64,000 nt of DNA, taken from contig OY282442.1 in the NCBI GenBank assembly GCA_958296115.1, positions 2,152,943 through 2,216,942 of the forward strand. Direction: 5' to 3'. A program made the position numbers and the translations under genes. Source of the stretch: an uncultured Dehalococcoidia bacterium (lineage in GTDB: Bacteria; Chloroflexota; Dehalococcoidia; Lucifugimonadales; CAJWER01). Position 1 is the first letter of the stretch; every line of letters begins with the position of its first letter. Under the pieces are notes generated by a model, which searched no databases, was not told the origin of the DNA, and saw only the letters and a list, made by a program, of their open reading frames with translations. Below are positions 20,140 to 27,969 of the stretch, piece after piece.

Positions 20140-21069
20140 CTATGCGAAATGCGGCATTACTTGGTCAACGAACAGCTTCATGTCGTCGAGCTCCTGGAAG
20201 TTGGGGAAGACGGTGATGCAGAGGTCGAATCCCATGTCGGCCCACTGCATGAGAGCGTCGGTTACCTCGCGCGGGTCGCCAACTATCGGGGGCTGGTCGC
20301 TGTCCAGCCAGCTGCCCGCCGCGTCGCGCGCCCTGCGGCGGTCGCGGTGTATGAATATGCGCGTGGTGAAGGTCTTGCGTATGCTGTCGTAGCTGCGGCC
20401 CTCGGCTTGGCAGTGGCGGCGAAGGGCGTCGAGCTTGCGCTGGGTCTGGTCGGGGCGCCTGGACAGGTCGTTCCACCAGTCGGCATGCTTGGCGACGACC
20501 CGCAGCGTCTTCTTCTCGCCCGCGCCTCCTATCATGATGGGCGGCGCGGGGTCCGGGAGGGGCTCGCAGTGAGCGTTCTCGACCCGGTAGTACTTGCCTG
20601 CGAAGCTGGCGGGGGCCTCCGTCCACAGCTTCCTGATGACCTGGACGCCCTCTTCGAGCATATCTATCCGCGCGGCGGGGCTGGGGTAGTCGAATCCGAA
20701 GGCGCGGTACTCTCCCTCGTGCCATCCTGCGCCGTAGCCGAGTATGAACCTGCCGGAGCTGAGATGCTGTAGGCTGGCGCCCATCTTCGCCATTAGGGCC
20801 GGGCTGCGGAAGGAGTTGGACATGACGATGGTTCCGAGCTTGGGGCCTGGGTATCTGGCCGCTATCCACGTCAGCAGGGTCCAGCACTCGACCCTGAACT
20901 CGTTGCCGTAGTTGATGTGGTCGGATACCCACAAGCTGGTGAAGCTCTGGGAGGCCGCGTCCAGCGCCCGGTGAAGGTCCGACAGGAACTCGCGGGGGCG
21001 TATCGTCTCCAGGTTCCGAACCCCGGTGGGCGGGTTGTATCCGAAGCTCATTCTAGGTTTGCTACTCAT
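20140..21069 (-). CDS. LLM-class F420/FMN-dependent oxidoreductase
   Basis: 309 residues of the luciferase-like (bacterial luciferase/F420-dependent) TIM-barrel family. Recognisable pieces: LWVSDHINYGNEF near the N-terminus, LSSGRFILGYGAGWHEGEYRAFG, the PPIMIGGAGEKKTLRVVAKHADWWN block and a C-terminal MGFDLCITVFP strand. Such enzymes use F420H2 or FMNH2 for hydride transfer or monooxygenation; the substrate cannot be predicted. Expansion of this family is a known trait of SAR202 genomes. Confidence 0.9.
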   Translation of the reverse strand: MSSKPRMSFGYNPPTGVRNLETIRPREFLSDLHRALDAASQSFTSLWVSDHINYGNEFRVECWTLLTWIAARYPGPKLGTIVMSNSFRSPALMAKMGASLQHLSSGRFILGYGAGWHEGEYRAFGFDYPSPAARIDMLEEGVQVIRKLWTEAPASFAGKYYRVENAHCEPLPDPAPPIMIGGAGEKKTLRVVAKHADWWNDLSRRPDQTQRKLDALRRHCQAEGRSYDSIRKTFTTRIFIHRDRRRARDAAGSWLDSDQPPIVGDPREVTDALMQWADMGFDLCITVFPNFQELDDMKLFVDQVMPHFA

Positions 21070-21184
21070 GGTTCATCACTCCAGGCGCAGATCGTCGGTG
21101 TCCGCGGCGCTGATTATACGCCATACGACGGGCTCGAATGTCTGCTATCCTAGCTTGGGGATGGAGGCCCCAGCCTAACCGGAC

Positions 21185-21526
21185 ATGCCGAAGGGATGGA
21201 TATACTTGGCGGCCGCCATCTTGGCGGAGGTGGTGGCGACGACCTCGCTGAAGGCGTCGGACGGCTTCAGGAAGCCTTTGGCCGCGGCCATAGTGGTCGT
21301 CGGGTACGTGGTCGCGTTCTACTTCTTCGCGCAGGCGCTGCGTCATATCGAGGTGGGCGCGGCCTATGCGGTTTGGGCTGGCATGGGCATCGTGCTGATC
21401 ACCCTGATAGGCGTGGCGCTCTTCCGCGAGAAGCTGGACCTCGCCGCATACGTCGGCATCACGTTGATCATAGCGGGCGTGGCAGTCCTCAGCCTCCTGT
21501 CGGACACGGCGGGGCGAGGGTCTTGA
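21185..21526 (+). CDS. Small multidrug resistance (EmrE-type) transporter
   Basis: 113 residues with four transmembrane helices. The essential membrane Glu is at position 15 (ILAEVVATTSLK), followed by the family motifs SDGF, GYVVAFYFFAQAL, AYAVWAGMGIVLI and a final helix LIIAGVAVLSLL. It works as a dual-topology dimer exchanging protons for cationic drugs. Motifs match EmrE/QacC rather than the guanidinium exporter Gdx. A short hairpin (GGGG...CCCC) lies just upstream at about 21160-21176. Confidence 0.93.
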   Translation: MPKGWIYLAAAILAEVVATTSLKASDGFRKPLAAAIVVVGYVVAFYFFAQALRHIEVGAAYAVWAGMGIVLITLIGVALFREKLDLAAYVGITLIIAGVAVLSLLSDTAGRGS

Positions 21527-21619
21527 CGCGATGGGGGCGTCCTGGCCCCGTCGGGGGCGGGAGGACTGGGCGGCTGGATGGTAGAATAGCAAGATAATCG
21601 GCAAGGCAGCTTCGCTCGT

Positions 21620-22180
21620 ATGGCAAAGAACTACTGGATGGTGGCGCAGAGGCTTGAGGACTTCGAGGTTACCAGGGACCTGGGATTCACGGTCCATGGG
21701 TTGAAGGAGCGGCAGAGGCGGCGGGCCCAGCAGATGGAGCCCAACGACAACATGCTGTTCTACGTGAGCGGGGTGCGGAAGTGGGCGGCGATAGCGGTGG
21801 TTACGTCGAAGTATTACGAGGATGCGACCCCGATCTGGTCCGGCGAGGAGACCTACCCGCACCGCGTCAAGCTGAGGCCGCACATCGTGATGGAGGAGGC
21901 GTCGTACATAGACGCTCTTCTGCTGGCGCCTAGGCTGGACTACCTGAAGCGGTGGCCGCCGGACCGCTGGCCGCTGGCCTTCACGGATACGCTCCATCTG
22001 CTGTCCCAGAAGGACTTCCGGCTGATAGAGGGGGAGATGAAGCGGCTACACCCGGATTGGAAGAACAGGCCGAGGCGCCGAGGGCGGAACCGCAGGGGCC
22101 GCCTCGGCCAGAACGCGGCCGGGAACGGGACGCGCGGCCAGAACAGCGAGGGCAGGCAGGACGGGACGGCGCCCAAGTAG
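21620..22180 (+). CDS. EVE-domain protein with basic tail
   Basis: 186 residues. Residues 1-150 show the EVE (PUA-like) fold pattern: NYWMVAQ at the start, HGLKERQ, MEPNDNMLFYVSGVRKWAAIAVV and a late DFRLIEGEM. EVE domains bind modified bases in nucleic acids and are found in both housekeeping and defence contexts. The C-terminal ~35 residues are Arg/Gly/Asn-rich and probably disordered. No defence partner is adjacent; DUF1802 is convergent. Confidence 0.85.
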   Translation: MAKNYWMVAQRLEDFEVTRDLGFTVHGLKERQRRRAQQMEPNDNMLFYVSGVRKWAAIAVVTSKYYEDATPIWSGEETYPHRVKLRPHIVMEEASYIDALLLAPRLDYLKRWPPDRWPLAFTDTLHLLSQKDFRLIEGEMKRLHPDWKNRPRRRGRNRRGRLGQNAAGNGTRGQNSEGRQDGTAPK

Positions 22181-22192
22181 GGTGACGGGCGC

Positions 22193-22780
22193 TCAGGACG
22201 GGGATTCGAGGGCGTCCTCGACGGCTTGGACCTGCGCCCGGTACGCCGATTCCTCGACGACCGGATCCATTTGCCCCAGCGGGACGTCTTGGCCCAGCTC
22301 CACCCACGACTTGCAGCCTTGGTACTCGTCGAGGACCGGGAGGGCCTGCGGCTGCCGCAGGGCATAGACCCTGAGCAGGGCGACTGTCAGGGGACGTTTG
22401 GGCCGCCAATGAAGCCTCTTCTGGGCGTATCCGTCCTCCCAGATGTGGAAGGGCGAGAGCCGGGCGAGCTTCTCTTCGTCCCTCAGCTCGAACACGTCGG
22501 TCGACTCGGCCCACGCCGATATGGTTACGAGGCCGGGGACGTCGTTCTCTTCTAGGGACGCCGCGAGCTGGGGGTGGAACTTGGGCTTCAGGAGCTCGGC
22601 GGCCTGATGCTCGTAGGTGGGGAAGAGCAGGAACTCCGGATGGACGATGCGGAAGTCCTTGTCGTCGCGGTGGATGCCGCCCTTGCGGAGGATCATCGCC
22701 TGCCCGCCGTCCACGAGCGCGTTGACGGCGACGGCCCACTCCTTCAGGGCGAGTGAACAAGATGGGGGCATGAATGTCAT
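22193..22780 (-). CDS. DUF1802-family protein
   Basis: 195 residues from the ATG at 22780 (a GTG lies one codon earlier). The family signature ALKEWAVAVNAL, MILRKGGI and FLLFPTYEHQ is clear, followed by HWRPKRPLTVALLRVYAL. Function is unknown to me. Cytosolic, one Cys in a conserved YQGCKSW context. Convergent with the EVE gene, 12 bases between stops. Confidence 0.86.
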   Translation of the reverse strand: MTFMPPSCSLALKEWAVAVNALVDGGQAMILRKGGIHRDDKDFRIVHPEFLLFPTYEHQAAELLKPKFHPQLAASLEENDVPGLVTISAWAESTDVFELRDEEKLARLSPFHIWEDGYAQKRLHWRPKRPLTVALLRVYALRQPQALPVLDEYQGCKSWVELGQDVPLGQMDPVVEESAYRAQVQAVEDALESPS

Positions 22781-22814
22781 CACGCCGTAAGCCTCATGTC
22801 ATGGCGGTCGGTGG

Positions 22815-23831
22815 CTAATCCCCGTTCGGGCGCATTATACCAGACGCGGGGTCCGACGCTTCGAAGCTGACGGGTCTGCGGGCCGAGCGGTCCACGGTGA
22901 GCTTGAATATGTCGAAGCGGTTGTAGCCGCCCGTTACGTCGTGGTACTGCTTGGGTTCGACGCAGGCCGATAGGTCTATGTCGGCGTACAGCAGGCCCTC
23001 GGAGTCCCTGAGGGTATCGCTCACGGGCGCACCGTCGGGGCCGATGACGACCGAGACGCCTCTGGGGCTTTCGTCGAGTATCCGGCCGGCGTCCGGGTCC
23101 CGCGCGGCGAGGAGGTCGCGGGCGGTCTTGTCCAGGAATCCGGACACGACGACGTTGAAGAGCTTGCCTTCGAAGGAGTGAGCGCCTGCCCTGAGCCTGA
23201 TGGCATGTTCGAGGTCATAGTTCGCGCCTGCCGCGGGGTCGTGGGTCGGCCACTTCGGGGGGTAGGTGGATACGTGGACCTGCTCGCCCTGCGCCATCAG
23301 GGTATATCGGGCGAGCGGGTTGGTGTTCTCGCCGCATATCAGCATTCCGAGTCGGCCTATGCGGGTATCGCTGACCTGCAGGCCCGCGCCGTCGCCTGGG
23401 GCCCATATGAGTTTTTCGTAGAAGGTTGGGACGAGCTTGCGGTGGTGGGATAGGACGCGGCCGTCGTCGCCTATCAGGGCGTTGGAGTTCCAGACGCAGC
23501 CGACGCTGGAGTCGGAGCCTTCGTTGAATCCGATGGAGACGAACACGCCGGTTTCACGCGCCGCGTCGGCGACGGCGGCCAGCTCGGGGCCTGGCGCGCG
23601 TATGGCGCTGGCCGCGAGCTGGCGGAAGAGGTCGTGGTTATGGATCGGGGCCTGGAGGGCGCACCAGACGGGAAAGGCGGGCACGTATGTTTCGGGGAAG
23701 GCCACGAACTCCGCGCCGTTCCTGGCGGCCTCGCGGATGAGGGAGCAGGCCTTGTCTATGGTGGCCGCGGCGTCCATGAATACGGGGGCGGCGTGCGCGG
23801 CTGCGACTTTGTAGGCTGGGTACTCTATCAT
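22815..23831 (-). CDS. Nitrilase-family carbon-nitrogen hydrolase
   Basis: 338 residues from the ATG at 23831 (MIEYPAYKVAAAH). The catalytic triad is Glu47 (FPETYVPAFP), Lys132 (HHRKLVPTFYEKL) and Cys166 (LICGENTNPLARY). The FPETY...GENTNPLARY pattern and length fit true nitrilases/cyanide hydratase-type enzymes better than amidases. Substrate is unknown. An open extension of 33 residues upstream has no family similarity. Low doubt on family, high doubt on substrate. Confidence 0.92.
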   Translation of the reverse strand: MIEYPAYKVAAAHAAPVFMDAAATIDKACSLIREAARNGAEFVAFPETYVPAFPVWCALQAPIHNHDLFRQLAASAIRAPGPELAAVADAARETGVFVSIGFNEGSDSSVGCVWNSNALIGDDGRVLSHHRKLVPTFYEKLIWAPGDGAGLQVSDTRIGRLGMLICGENTNPLARYTLMAQGEQVHVSTYPPKWPTHDPAAGANYDLEHAIRLRAGAHSFEGKLFNVVVSGFLDKTARDLLAARDPDAGRILDESPRGVSVVIGPDGAPVSDTLRDSEGLLYADIDLSACVEPKQYHDVTGGYNRFDIFKLTVDRSARRPVSFEASDPASGIMRPNGD

Positions 23832-23910
23832 GGTTCGCTCCCAGTGGTGATGTTCAGGTTCATAAGGGTAGCATGATGGCGTCAAGATAGACCTGCGCTC
23901 CATAAGAGGA

Positions 23911-23959
23911 CGGGATGCCCTTATACGCAACCAAGCCGGTTGCGGTCCAGGGCATCCCG
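23911..23959. repeat. Nested inverted repeat (hairpin) between nitrilase and radical SAM genes
   Basis: Outer arms CGGGATGCCC (23911-23920) and GGGCATCCCG (23950-23959) are perfect complements. Inside them GCAACC (23927-23932) pairs with GGTTGC (23938-23943) around a five-base loop, with six-base symmetrical internal loops between the two stems. It lies downstream of the radical SAM gene and could be a terminator without a T-run, or a small mobile hairpin. The rest of 23832-24054 shows nothing. Confidence 0.6.
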
Positions 23960-24054
23960 CTCTGCTAACCTAGCGTGCGCCATGGTGGACGGACACTAGG
24001 GAAGATACTGAGGCAGAGTATATTACGCTTCCTTCTGGTAGGTCAAATGGCGGT

Positions 24055-24987
24055 TTAGAAGGGTGGGGCGAAGCCGTCTTTGCCTTCGCCGAGGTTGGGG
24101 AGGGCGGCCTGGAGGGCGCGGAAGACGCGGCGGTAGTGTGCCATGTACTTGTCGCGGAAGGTCTTGCGGTCGGAGCCGGTCTTGTCGGCCATGAGGTCTA
24201 GGGCGGCGTCGCGGGTGGACGCCACGAACTTGCCGCGCTGGAAGTGGAAGGGCTGGGCGATGAACTTCTGGACGCCGGTATCCCGCAGGCTCTCGGCGAA
24301 TGCGTCGGGGTTGTTCGCCCACAGCAGGGGGGTCATGGTGACGCACGCTTCGACGCCGGCGGCCTGCACCTCGCCGATGGCGCGCATCCGCACGGCGTTG
24401 GAGGGGCAGAACGGCTCGAACGCGCGCCTCACGTCCTCGTCGTCGGTGGTAACCGTCATGTTGACCTGGACGCGCCCGCCGTTGTCCTCGATGCGGCGGA
24501 ACAGGTCGGTGTCGCGCGTTACGCCGGGGCTGCGGGTCTGGACTACGAGCTTGGGCTTGTGGCGGTCTGCCATGATTTCCAGCAGGCGGCGCGTGAGCTT
24601 CAGCTCGCGCTCGATGGGCTGGTAGGGGTCGGTTACGCTGCTCATGTAGATGAGCTTGCCGTCGAGCGCGCCGGGCTTGCGCTGGGACAGGACGGCGGCG
24701 GCGTTCTCTTTGACGGCGACCCAGCGCCCCCAATCGTCGCGGGTCTGCCTGCTGCGGCTGAAGAAGGCGGCGTAGCAGTAGGCGCAGCCGAATGAGCAGC
24801 CGGAGTATGGGTTCAGGGTGTGGTCGTAGGCGTCCATGAACCCGGTGGCGCGGGTCAGGATTTCGCGGGCGGGGGCGTAGGTGATGGCGGCGTGGCCGAG
24901 GCGGGCGGGGCCAACGGCGAGCGGCTCGGCCGGGCCGGGCGCCAGTTCGGGGAAGGGGGCTTGCGGGGGGCTGTGGGTGGTGGTCAT
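24055..24987 (-). CDS. SPL-family radical SAM protein
   Basis: 310 residues. The cluster motif is Cys64-x3-Cys68-x2-Cys71 (CSFGCAYCY), preceded by NPYSG as in spore-photoproduct-lyase-like proteins of the Rv2578c type. Later conserved pieces include MSSVTDPYQPIE, LVVQTRSPGVTRD and TMTPLLWANN. It probably performs radical chemistry on nucleic acid or an unknown substrate; true SPL activity is not implied. Its ATG overlaps the stop of the upstream gene (ATGA at 24984-24987). A ~125-base piece of this gene is repeated at 28178-28306 and a shorter one at 27372-27421. Confidence 0.9.
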   Translation of the reverse strand: MTTTHSPPQAPFPELAPGPAEPLAVGPARLGHAAITYAPAREILTRATGFMDAYDHTLNPYSGCSFGCAYCYAAFFSRSRQTRDDWGRWVAVKENAAAVLSQRKPGALDGKLIYMSSVTDPYQPIERELKLTRRLLEIMADRHKPKLVVQTRSPGVTRDTDLFRRIEDNGGRVQVNMTVTTDDEDVRRAFEPFCPSNAVRMRAIGEVQAAGVEACVTMTPLLWANNPDAFAESLRDTGVQKFIAQPFHFQRGKFVASTRDAALDLMADKTGSDRKTFRDKYMAHYRRVFRALQAALPNLGEGKDGFAPPF

Positions 24988-25940
24988 CGGCGCCTGGTGT
25001 ATATGTGGACCCTAGCGTCCCGCCATATCCATGAAACGGGCTTGCCATTCAAGTATCCCCGAACAAGGCCGTTATTATCAAGATGCGGAGCTATCTTCGA
25101 GTATAGTTTTCTTCTCCACCTGTCAATTTCCGGCGGATGGGACATTGTTATTTGAGGATGAACGTCGACATCAGCGAAGCGATATCTGTTGTTTTCGAAT
25201 GGGGATATCGATTTAAGAAGCGCATTATTGGCAACGTAAGATGTGATGAAACCCGCAGACGGATCCGTCTTCTTCTTCCATAGTGAGAGGTCGTACTTCA
25301 CCTTCTCTTCATTGGATTCATAGGCTACATGAATTGCACTGAGCCACACATCTTCATCATGCTGCGCAGCAAAGCTCCTATATGCTACTGAGTTCGTAGG
25401 GGTGTCCGGTATTATAGTTCCACATGCCTGTGCAAGCGTTGCAAGTTGCGAATCTTTCTGAATTTCTTTGTTGAAGTGCCTCCATATTTCATTTCCCATA
25501 TCAACCATGCGTTGGCTGTCGTCTGTGGAGACGATTCTAACCGATTTAATTGTCTCCCCACGGTCCAAGGCATCCGCTACAGCCAGCGCGACGCCGAACT
25601 GCATCGCCAACGCGCCGCATCCGAAGTCTACGACACACAACTTGCCCTCCTTATTCAAGATGAGATTACTAGAATCTCGTTGTCCCATCATCGCTTTGAT
25701 CATTGAGTATGTCAGGTTGATGTGAGACGGCTGATACCAAGTGCTATAAAGCACCGGCAGCCACTTGTCGCGGTAATCTGGCATCTTGTTACTCTGGAGG
25801 CGGCTGAGTGAACATAGGCTGTTCTCAATCCCTTTTGCTACTTCGGCCTCGGTTGAATTTTCTATAAGACGACAGCGTTCGACTTCAGCTGCTTTTGCTA
25901 TGGCAGAATCCAAAGCCTTGGCGACTGCTTCCTGATTCAT
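24984..25940 (-). CDS. SAM-dependent methyltransferase-like protein, low GC
   Basis: 318 residues from the ATG at 25940, which has AGGAGG six bases upstream; the open frame extends 14 residues further. Motif I of class I methyltransferases is VVDFGCGALAMQFG (103-116), with VRIVSTDDSQRMVDM as a likely motif II strand. The region before motif I (YRDKWLPVLYSTWYQPSHINLTY) recalls Rsm22-like proteins, but the match is weak. GC and codon use are clearly lower than in neighbours, so it is likely acquired. The coupled overlap with the radical SAM gene suggests joint translation. Confidence 0.65.
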   Translation of the reverse strand: MNQEAVAKALDSAIAKAAEVERCRLIENSTEAEVAKGIENSLCSLSRLQSNKMPDYRDKWLPVLYSTWYQPSHINLTYSMIKAMMGQRDSSNLILNKEGKLCVVDFGCGALAMQFGVALAVADALDRGETIKSVRIVSTDDSQRMVDMGNEIWRHFNKEIQKDSQLATLAQACGTIIPDTPTNSVAYRSFAAQHDEDVWLSAIHVAYESNEEKVKYDLSLWKKKTDPSAGFITSYVANNALLKSISPFENNRYRFADVDVHPQITMSHPPEIDRWRRKLYSKIAPHLDNNGLVRGYLNGKPVSWIWRDARVHIYTRRR

Positions 25941-25952
25941 CGTGTCCTCCTC

Positions 25953-25968
25953 AAGCGTCATGACGCTT
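25953..25968. promoter_or_regulatory. Perfect 16-base palindrome in the leader of the methyltransferase gene
   Basis: AAGCGTCA is followed at once by TGACGCTT, a few bases upstream of the AGGAGG site. It could be an operator half-site pair or a leader hairpin. No regulator gene lies next to it. Confidence 0.5.
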
Positions 25969-26009
25969 ACAGGATAACACATACGGGGATGGGATGGTGT
26001 GGCAGCGGC

Positions 26010-26216
26010 TTAGTCGCCGCCAATTTCGATCTCTAGGCTGTGGAGTTGGGGGGCGGGGGAGGGGGTGGGCGGCTCGAAGTGGAGCTGGAGGGCTTCGCGG
26101 AGGTTGGCGAGGGCTTGGTCTTCTGTTTGGCCTTGGCTGGCGACGTCTACTTCCAGGGCTTGGGCTATGTGCCATTCGCCTTCTTGCCAGACGCTTGCGG
26201 TGAATGTTCGCTTCAT
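26010..26216 (-). CDS. HicB-like antitoxin-family protein, apparently without HicA
   Basis: 68 residues with the HicB partially-degraded RNase H-like pattern: FTASVWQEGEWHIAQALEVDVASQGQTEDQALANLREAL. The usual HicB C-terminal DNA-binding domain is absent and the protein ends LHSLEIEIGGD. GGAGG precedes the ATG. An extended -10 box (TGCTATACT) ends near 26246. No HicA toxin frame follows: the next sequence downstream is the methyltransferase leader. So it is an orphan or solitary HicB-like protein. Confidence 0.75.
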   Translation of the reverse strand: MKRTFTASVWQEGEWHIAQALEVDVASQGQTEDQALANLREALQLHFEPPTPSPAPQLHSLEIEIGGD

Positions 26217-26260
26217 GGGCGCTCCCTCCCTGTTGCATTGCGGCGAGTATAGCAGGATTC

Positions 26261-26475
26261 GCGGGATTGGTGGATTTTCAGGATTGGGGGAGGCGCTGGC
26301 GGGACGCCTGGGATAGTGGGTGAGTGTAGAGTGGTGAGTGGGGAGAGGGGATAAGATGGGGATGCAGGCGAGACGTCTGCGCTCCGGGGGCGAGATGAGG
26401 GACGCGGTGAATTATCCTCACGCTGGCCTTCTGTCGTGGAGGAGATATGGGGGGGCAGGCGGGAGGCCTGCGCTC
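26261..26475. repeat. Cluster of short palindromic repeats
   Basis: This gene-free stretch holds units of the form GCAGGCGRGACGYCTGC: 26364-26380, 26455-26471 and a partial one at 26293-26310. Before them, at about 26261-26291, is a GGATTGG...TTCAGGATTGGGG segment that recurs at 55120-55150. A GTGAGTGTAGAGTGGTGAGT run at 26319-26339 recurs at 27981-28009. They look like REP-type dispersed elements. Confidence 0.6.
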
Positions 26476-26479
26476 TGGG

Positions 26480-27360
26480 GATGGGGGACGCGCTGAATTG
26501 CCTTCACCCTGGGTCTCTCCCTGTTGGGGGAGGGGTGATGAAGGCTGGGGGCCTCTTGGCGCCTTCGTCTATGTTCGTTTCGTCTCGGCCGGCTCCTTTC
26601 TGTTGGCGGTTGGCGGGTTCTTGCCGCTTTTGCGCCTTTCTTCACCCTTACCCTAGCCCTTCTCCCGTCTAGGGAGAGGGGATTAAGGCGGGAATCGCCT
26701 TTATCCTTGCCCTTTCCCTTCGGGGGGGGGGGGACGCAGGGCGGGGCGTTTGCCCTCACCCTGGCCCTTTCCCCCGTGAGGGAGAGGGTACTTGGCGGGC
26801 CTTGCGACCCGCGTCCTATCTACTCCTGGTTCCCCCGCTCTCGCGGGAGATGAGTTTGCCTTGCAAGGCAGTGACTCCGGTACTTGCTTCGAGGATGCCG
26901 ACGTCGATCGCCCGCCGACACTGGGGGTGCAGCCCCTCCTCTAACTTTCCCGGACGGCTGACGGGCCCTTGCGGGACCGCCTGCGTTTCGCGCTTGGACC
27001 TTCCACCCGCCAAGGCGTCGGGCTGCGCTGGCTACGGTCCTCCCGGTCGTCCGAGAGTCCGCACCTGGAACGGGGGAGACGTATTTGGCACTACGTCCTC
27101 CTGTCGAGACGCCGGAACATAGAGGGACCTTCTCGTACCGCGGGGGCCCCGTCCCAACAACAGCCGCGGCATGAATACCCTGAAGATTTGGTAGAGGTGG
27201 GCTCTATGCTCGTTTGGAGTACGCCCCTTCGAGCCGTCTACCAGACTAGCACGGCTGTTCTCGGCGTGTCAAGGGGTGGATTGGGGCAATTTGGGGGCAA
27301 TTTTCTGGGTAGGCCGGGGAATCACCCTGGCCTTCTCCCGTCGAGGGGGAGGGGATAGGG
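26480..27360. repeat. Dispersed ~0.85 kb repeat, copy A
   Basis: Collinear with 54302-55130. The most conserved core runs from about 26787 to 27275 and includes GACGGCTGACGGGCCCTTGC, AAGGCGTCGGGCTGCGCTGG and CGTCCGAGAGTCCGCACCTG with only scattered substitutions. Both copies contain small indels that change all reading frames, so no shared protein is supported. Hairpins such as GGGCCTTGCGACCC and a CCCCCGCTC..GGG arm keep pairing while loops differ, compatible with a structured RNA. Three units of the CCCTCTCCC..GGGAGAGGG palindrome lie inside it. Confidence 0.75.
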
Positions 27361-27371
27361 CGGGGATGGGA

Positions 27372-27421
27372 TTGGCGGCGAGCGCGTTTGGCTGCGCTGG
27401 GGCAGGGTGGCGGCGGCGTCC
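27372..27421 (-). pseudogene. Short decayed fragment of the radical SAM gene
   Basis: About 50 bases starting TTGGCGGCGAGCGCG and containing GGCTGCGCTGGG and GGCGGCGGCGT match 28183-28238 and, more distantly, 24652-24710 inside the SPL radical SAM gene. It starts 12 bases after the end of dispersed repeat copy A. Followed at 27421-27447 by another CTCTCTCCCGTCGAGGGAGAG palindrome, up to the DUF4258-like gene. Confidence 0.5.
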
Positions 27422-27479
27422 TCTCTCCCGTCGAGGGAGAGAGGATTGGCCGGGCCGCCTTGCCCAAATGGACGGGGCG

Positions 27480-27770
27480 CTATTTTGTCCGGAGTCTCTC
27501 GAGGCGATGGGCGGCTGTGACGAGCACGCCGTTGAGCTTGACGATTATGTAGCTGTCAAGCTGGCTCTCGATGCGCCGGTACGCCGTCTCACCCATGTCC
27601 TTCTTTGCTGTACGCCGCGTCTTCTTGTCCATTGCGTAGGAAACTCCACCATCATAGGTGTGCTGGCGTTTCCCGTACCTATACAGGACATGCACTGCGT
27701 CCTGGCTTATCCCGCGTTGCTGGCATCGTTTCGCCGCGTGCTTGGTGAATGTCAGTTGTATGCTGGTCAT
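27480..27770 (-). CDS. DUF4258-like small protein
   Basis: 96 residues: FTKHAAKRCQQRGISQDAVHVLYRYG at the N-terminus is the HxxxRxxQRGI pattern of DUF4258, followed by a basic middle (KKTRRTAKKDM) and a strand YIIVKLNGVLVTAAHR. DUF4258 proteins often behave like toxins or occur in toxin-antitoxin loci; no antitoxin gene is evident here. AGGAG precedes the ATG by eight bases. A strong promoter lies at 27936-27963, giving a ~155-base leader. Confidence 0.7.
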   Translation of the reverse strand: MTSIQLTFTKHAAKRCQQRGISQDAVHVLYRYGKRQHTYDGGVSYAMDKKTRRTAKKDMGETAYRRIESQLDSYIIVKLNGVLVTAAHRLERLRTK

Positions 27771-27911
27771 TCATCTCCTCTTGTTGGTCGTCCAGGGCGT
27801 AGTTGAATATCCCTGCGGATCTCTTCGCCCTGACTGTATGGCGATCTGATTCCCGACTGAAGAGTTGCTTCGACACGCGCAACGGGAGTTCGTGGGGCCT
27901 TGGTTTATGTC

Positions 27912-27929
27912 TTACATGATTACCTCCTT
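27912..27929 (-). promoter_or_regulatory. Consensus ribosome binding site followed by ATG-TAA (start-stop element)
   Basis: In the leader of the DUF4258-like gene, AAGGAGG (27929-27923) is followed after five bases by ATG (27917-27915) and directly by TAA (27914-27912). Ribosomes would initiate and terminate at once, which could stall them in the leader. It may also be the relic of a gene whose coding part was lost. Confidence 0.5.
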
Positions 27930-27935
27930 ACCTGT

Positions 27936-27963
27936 ACTATAGGGCTTCAGCCTGGTTTGTCAA
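27936..27963 (-). promoter_or_regulatory. Strong sigma-70 promoter upstream of the DUF4258-like gene
   Basis: TTGACA (27963-27958) and TATAGT (27941-27936) are separated by 16 bases on the minus strand, among the best promoter matches in the window. Start of transcription is expected near 27929, immediately at the AAGGAGG site. Confidence 0.65.
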
Positions 27964-27969
27964 GCGCCG

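Noticed and set aside
21100-21184. Guanidine riboswitch upstream of the SMR transporter
   Set aside because: Only one short GGGG/CCCC hairpin is present; neither the paired ACGR-loop hairpins of guanidine-II nor the other known guanidine motifs are seen, and the protein is EmrE-like rather than Gdx-like.
26802-27122. A protein of about 106 residues in repeat copy A, similar to one in copy B (54609-54935)
   Set aside because: The similarity is local and shifts frame between copies because of indels; composition is typical of non-coding GC-rich sequence. DNA similarity explains it.
26480-27360. Group II intron or its remnant
   Set aside because: I looked for the 5' GUGYG start, a domain V hairpin with the AGC...GUU pattern and maturase motifs and found none in either copy.
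27679-27882. 67-residue frame overlapping the start of the DUF4258-like gene
   Set aside because: Non-ATG start without a ribosome site, overlaps a better gene by 90 bases and has no recognisable motif.
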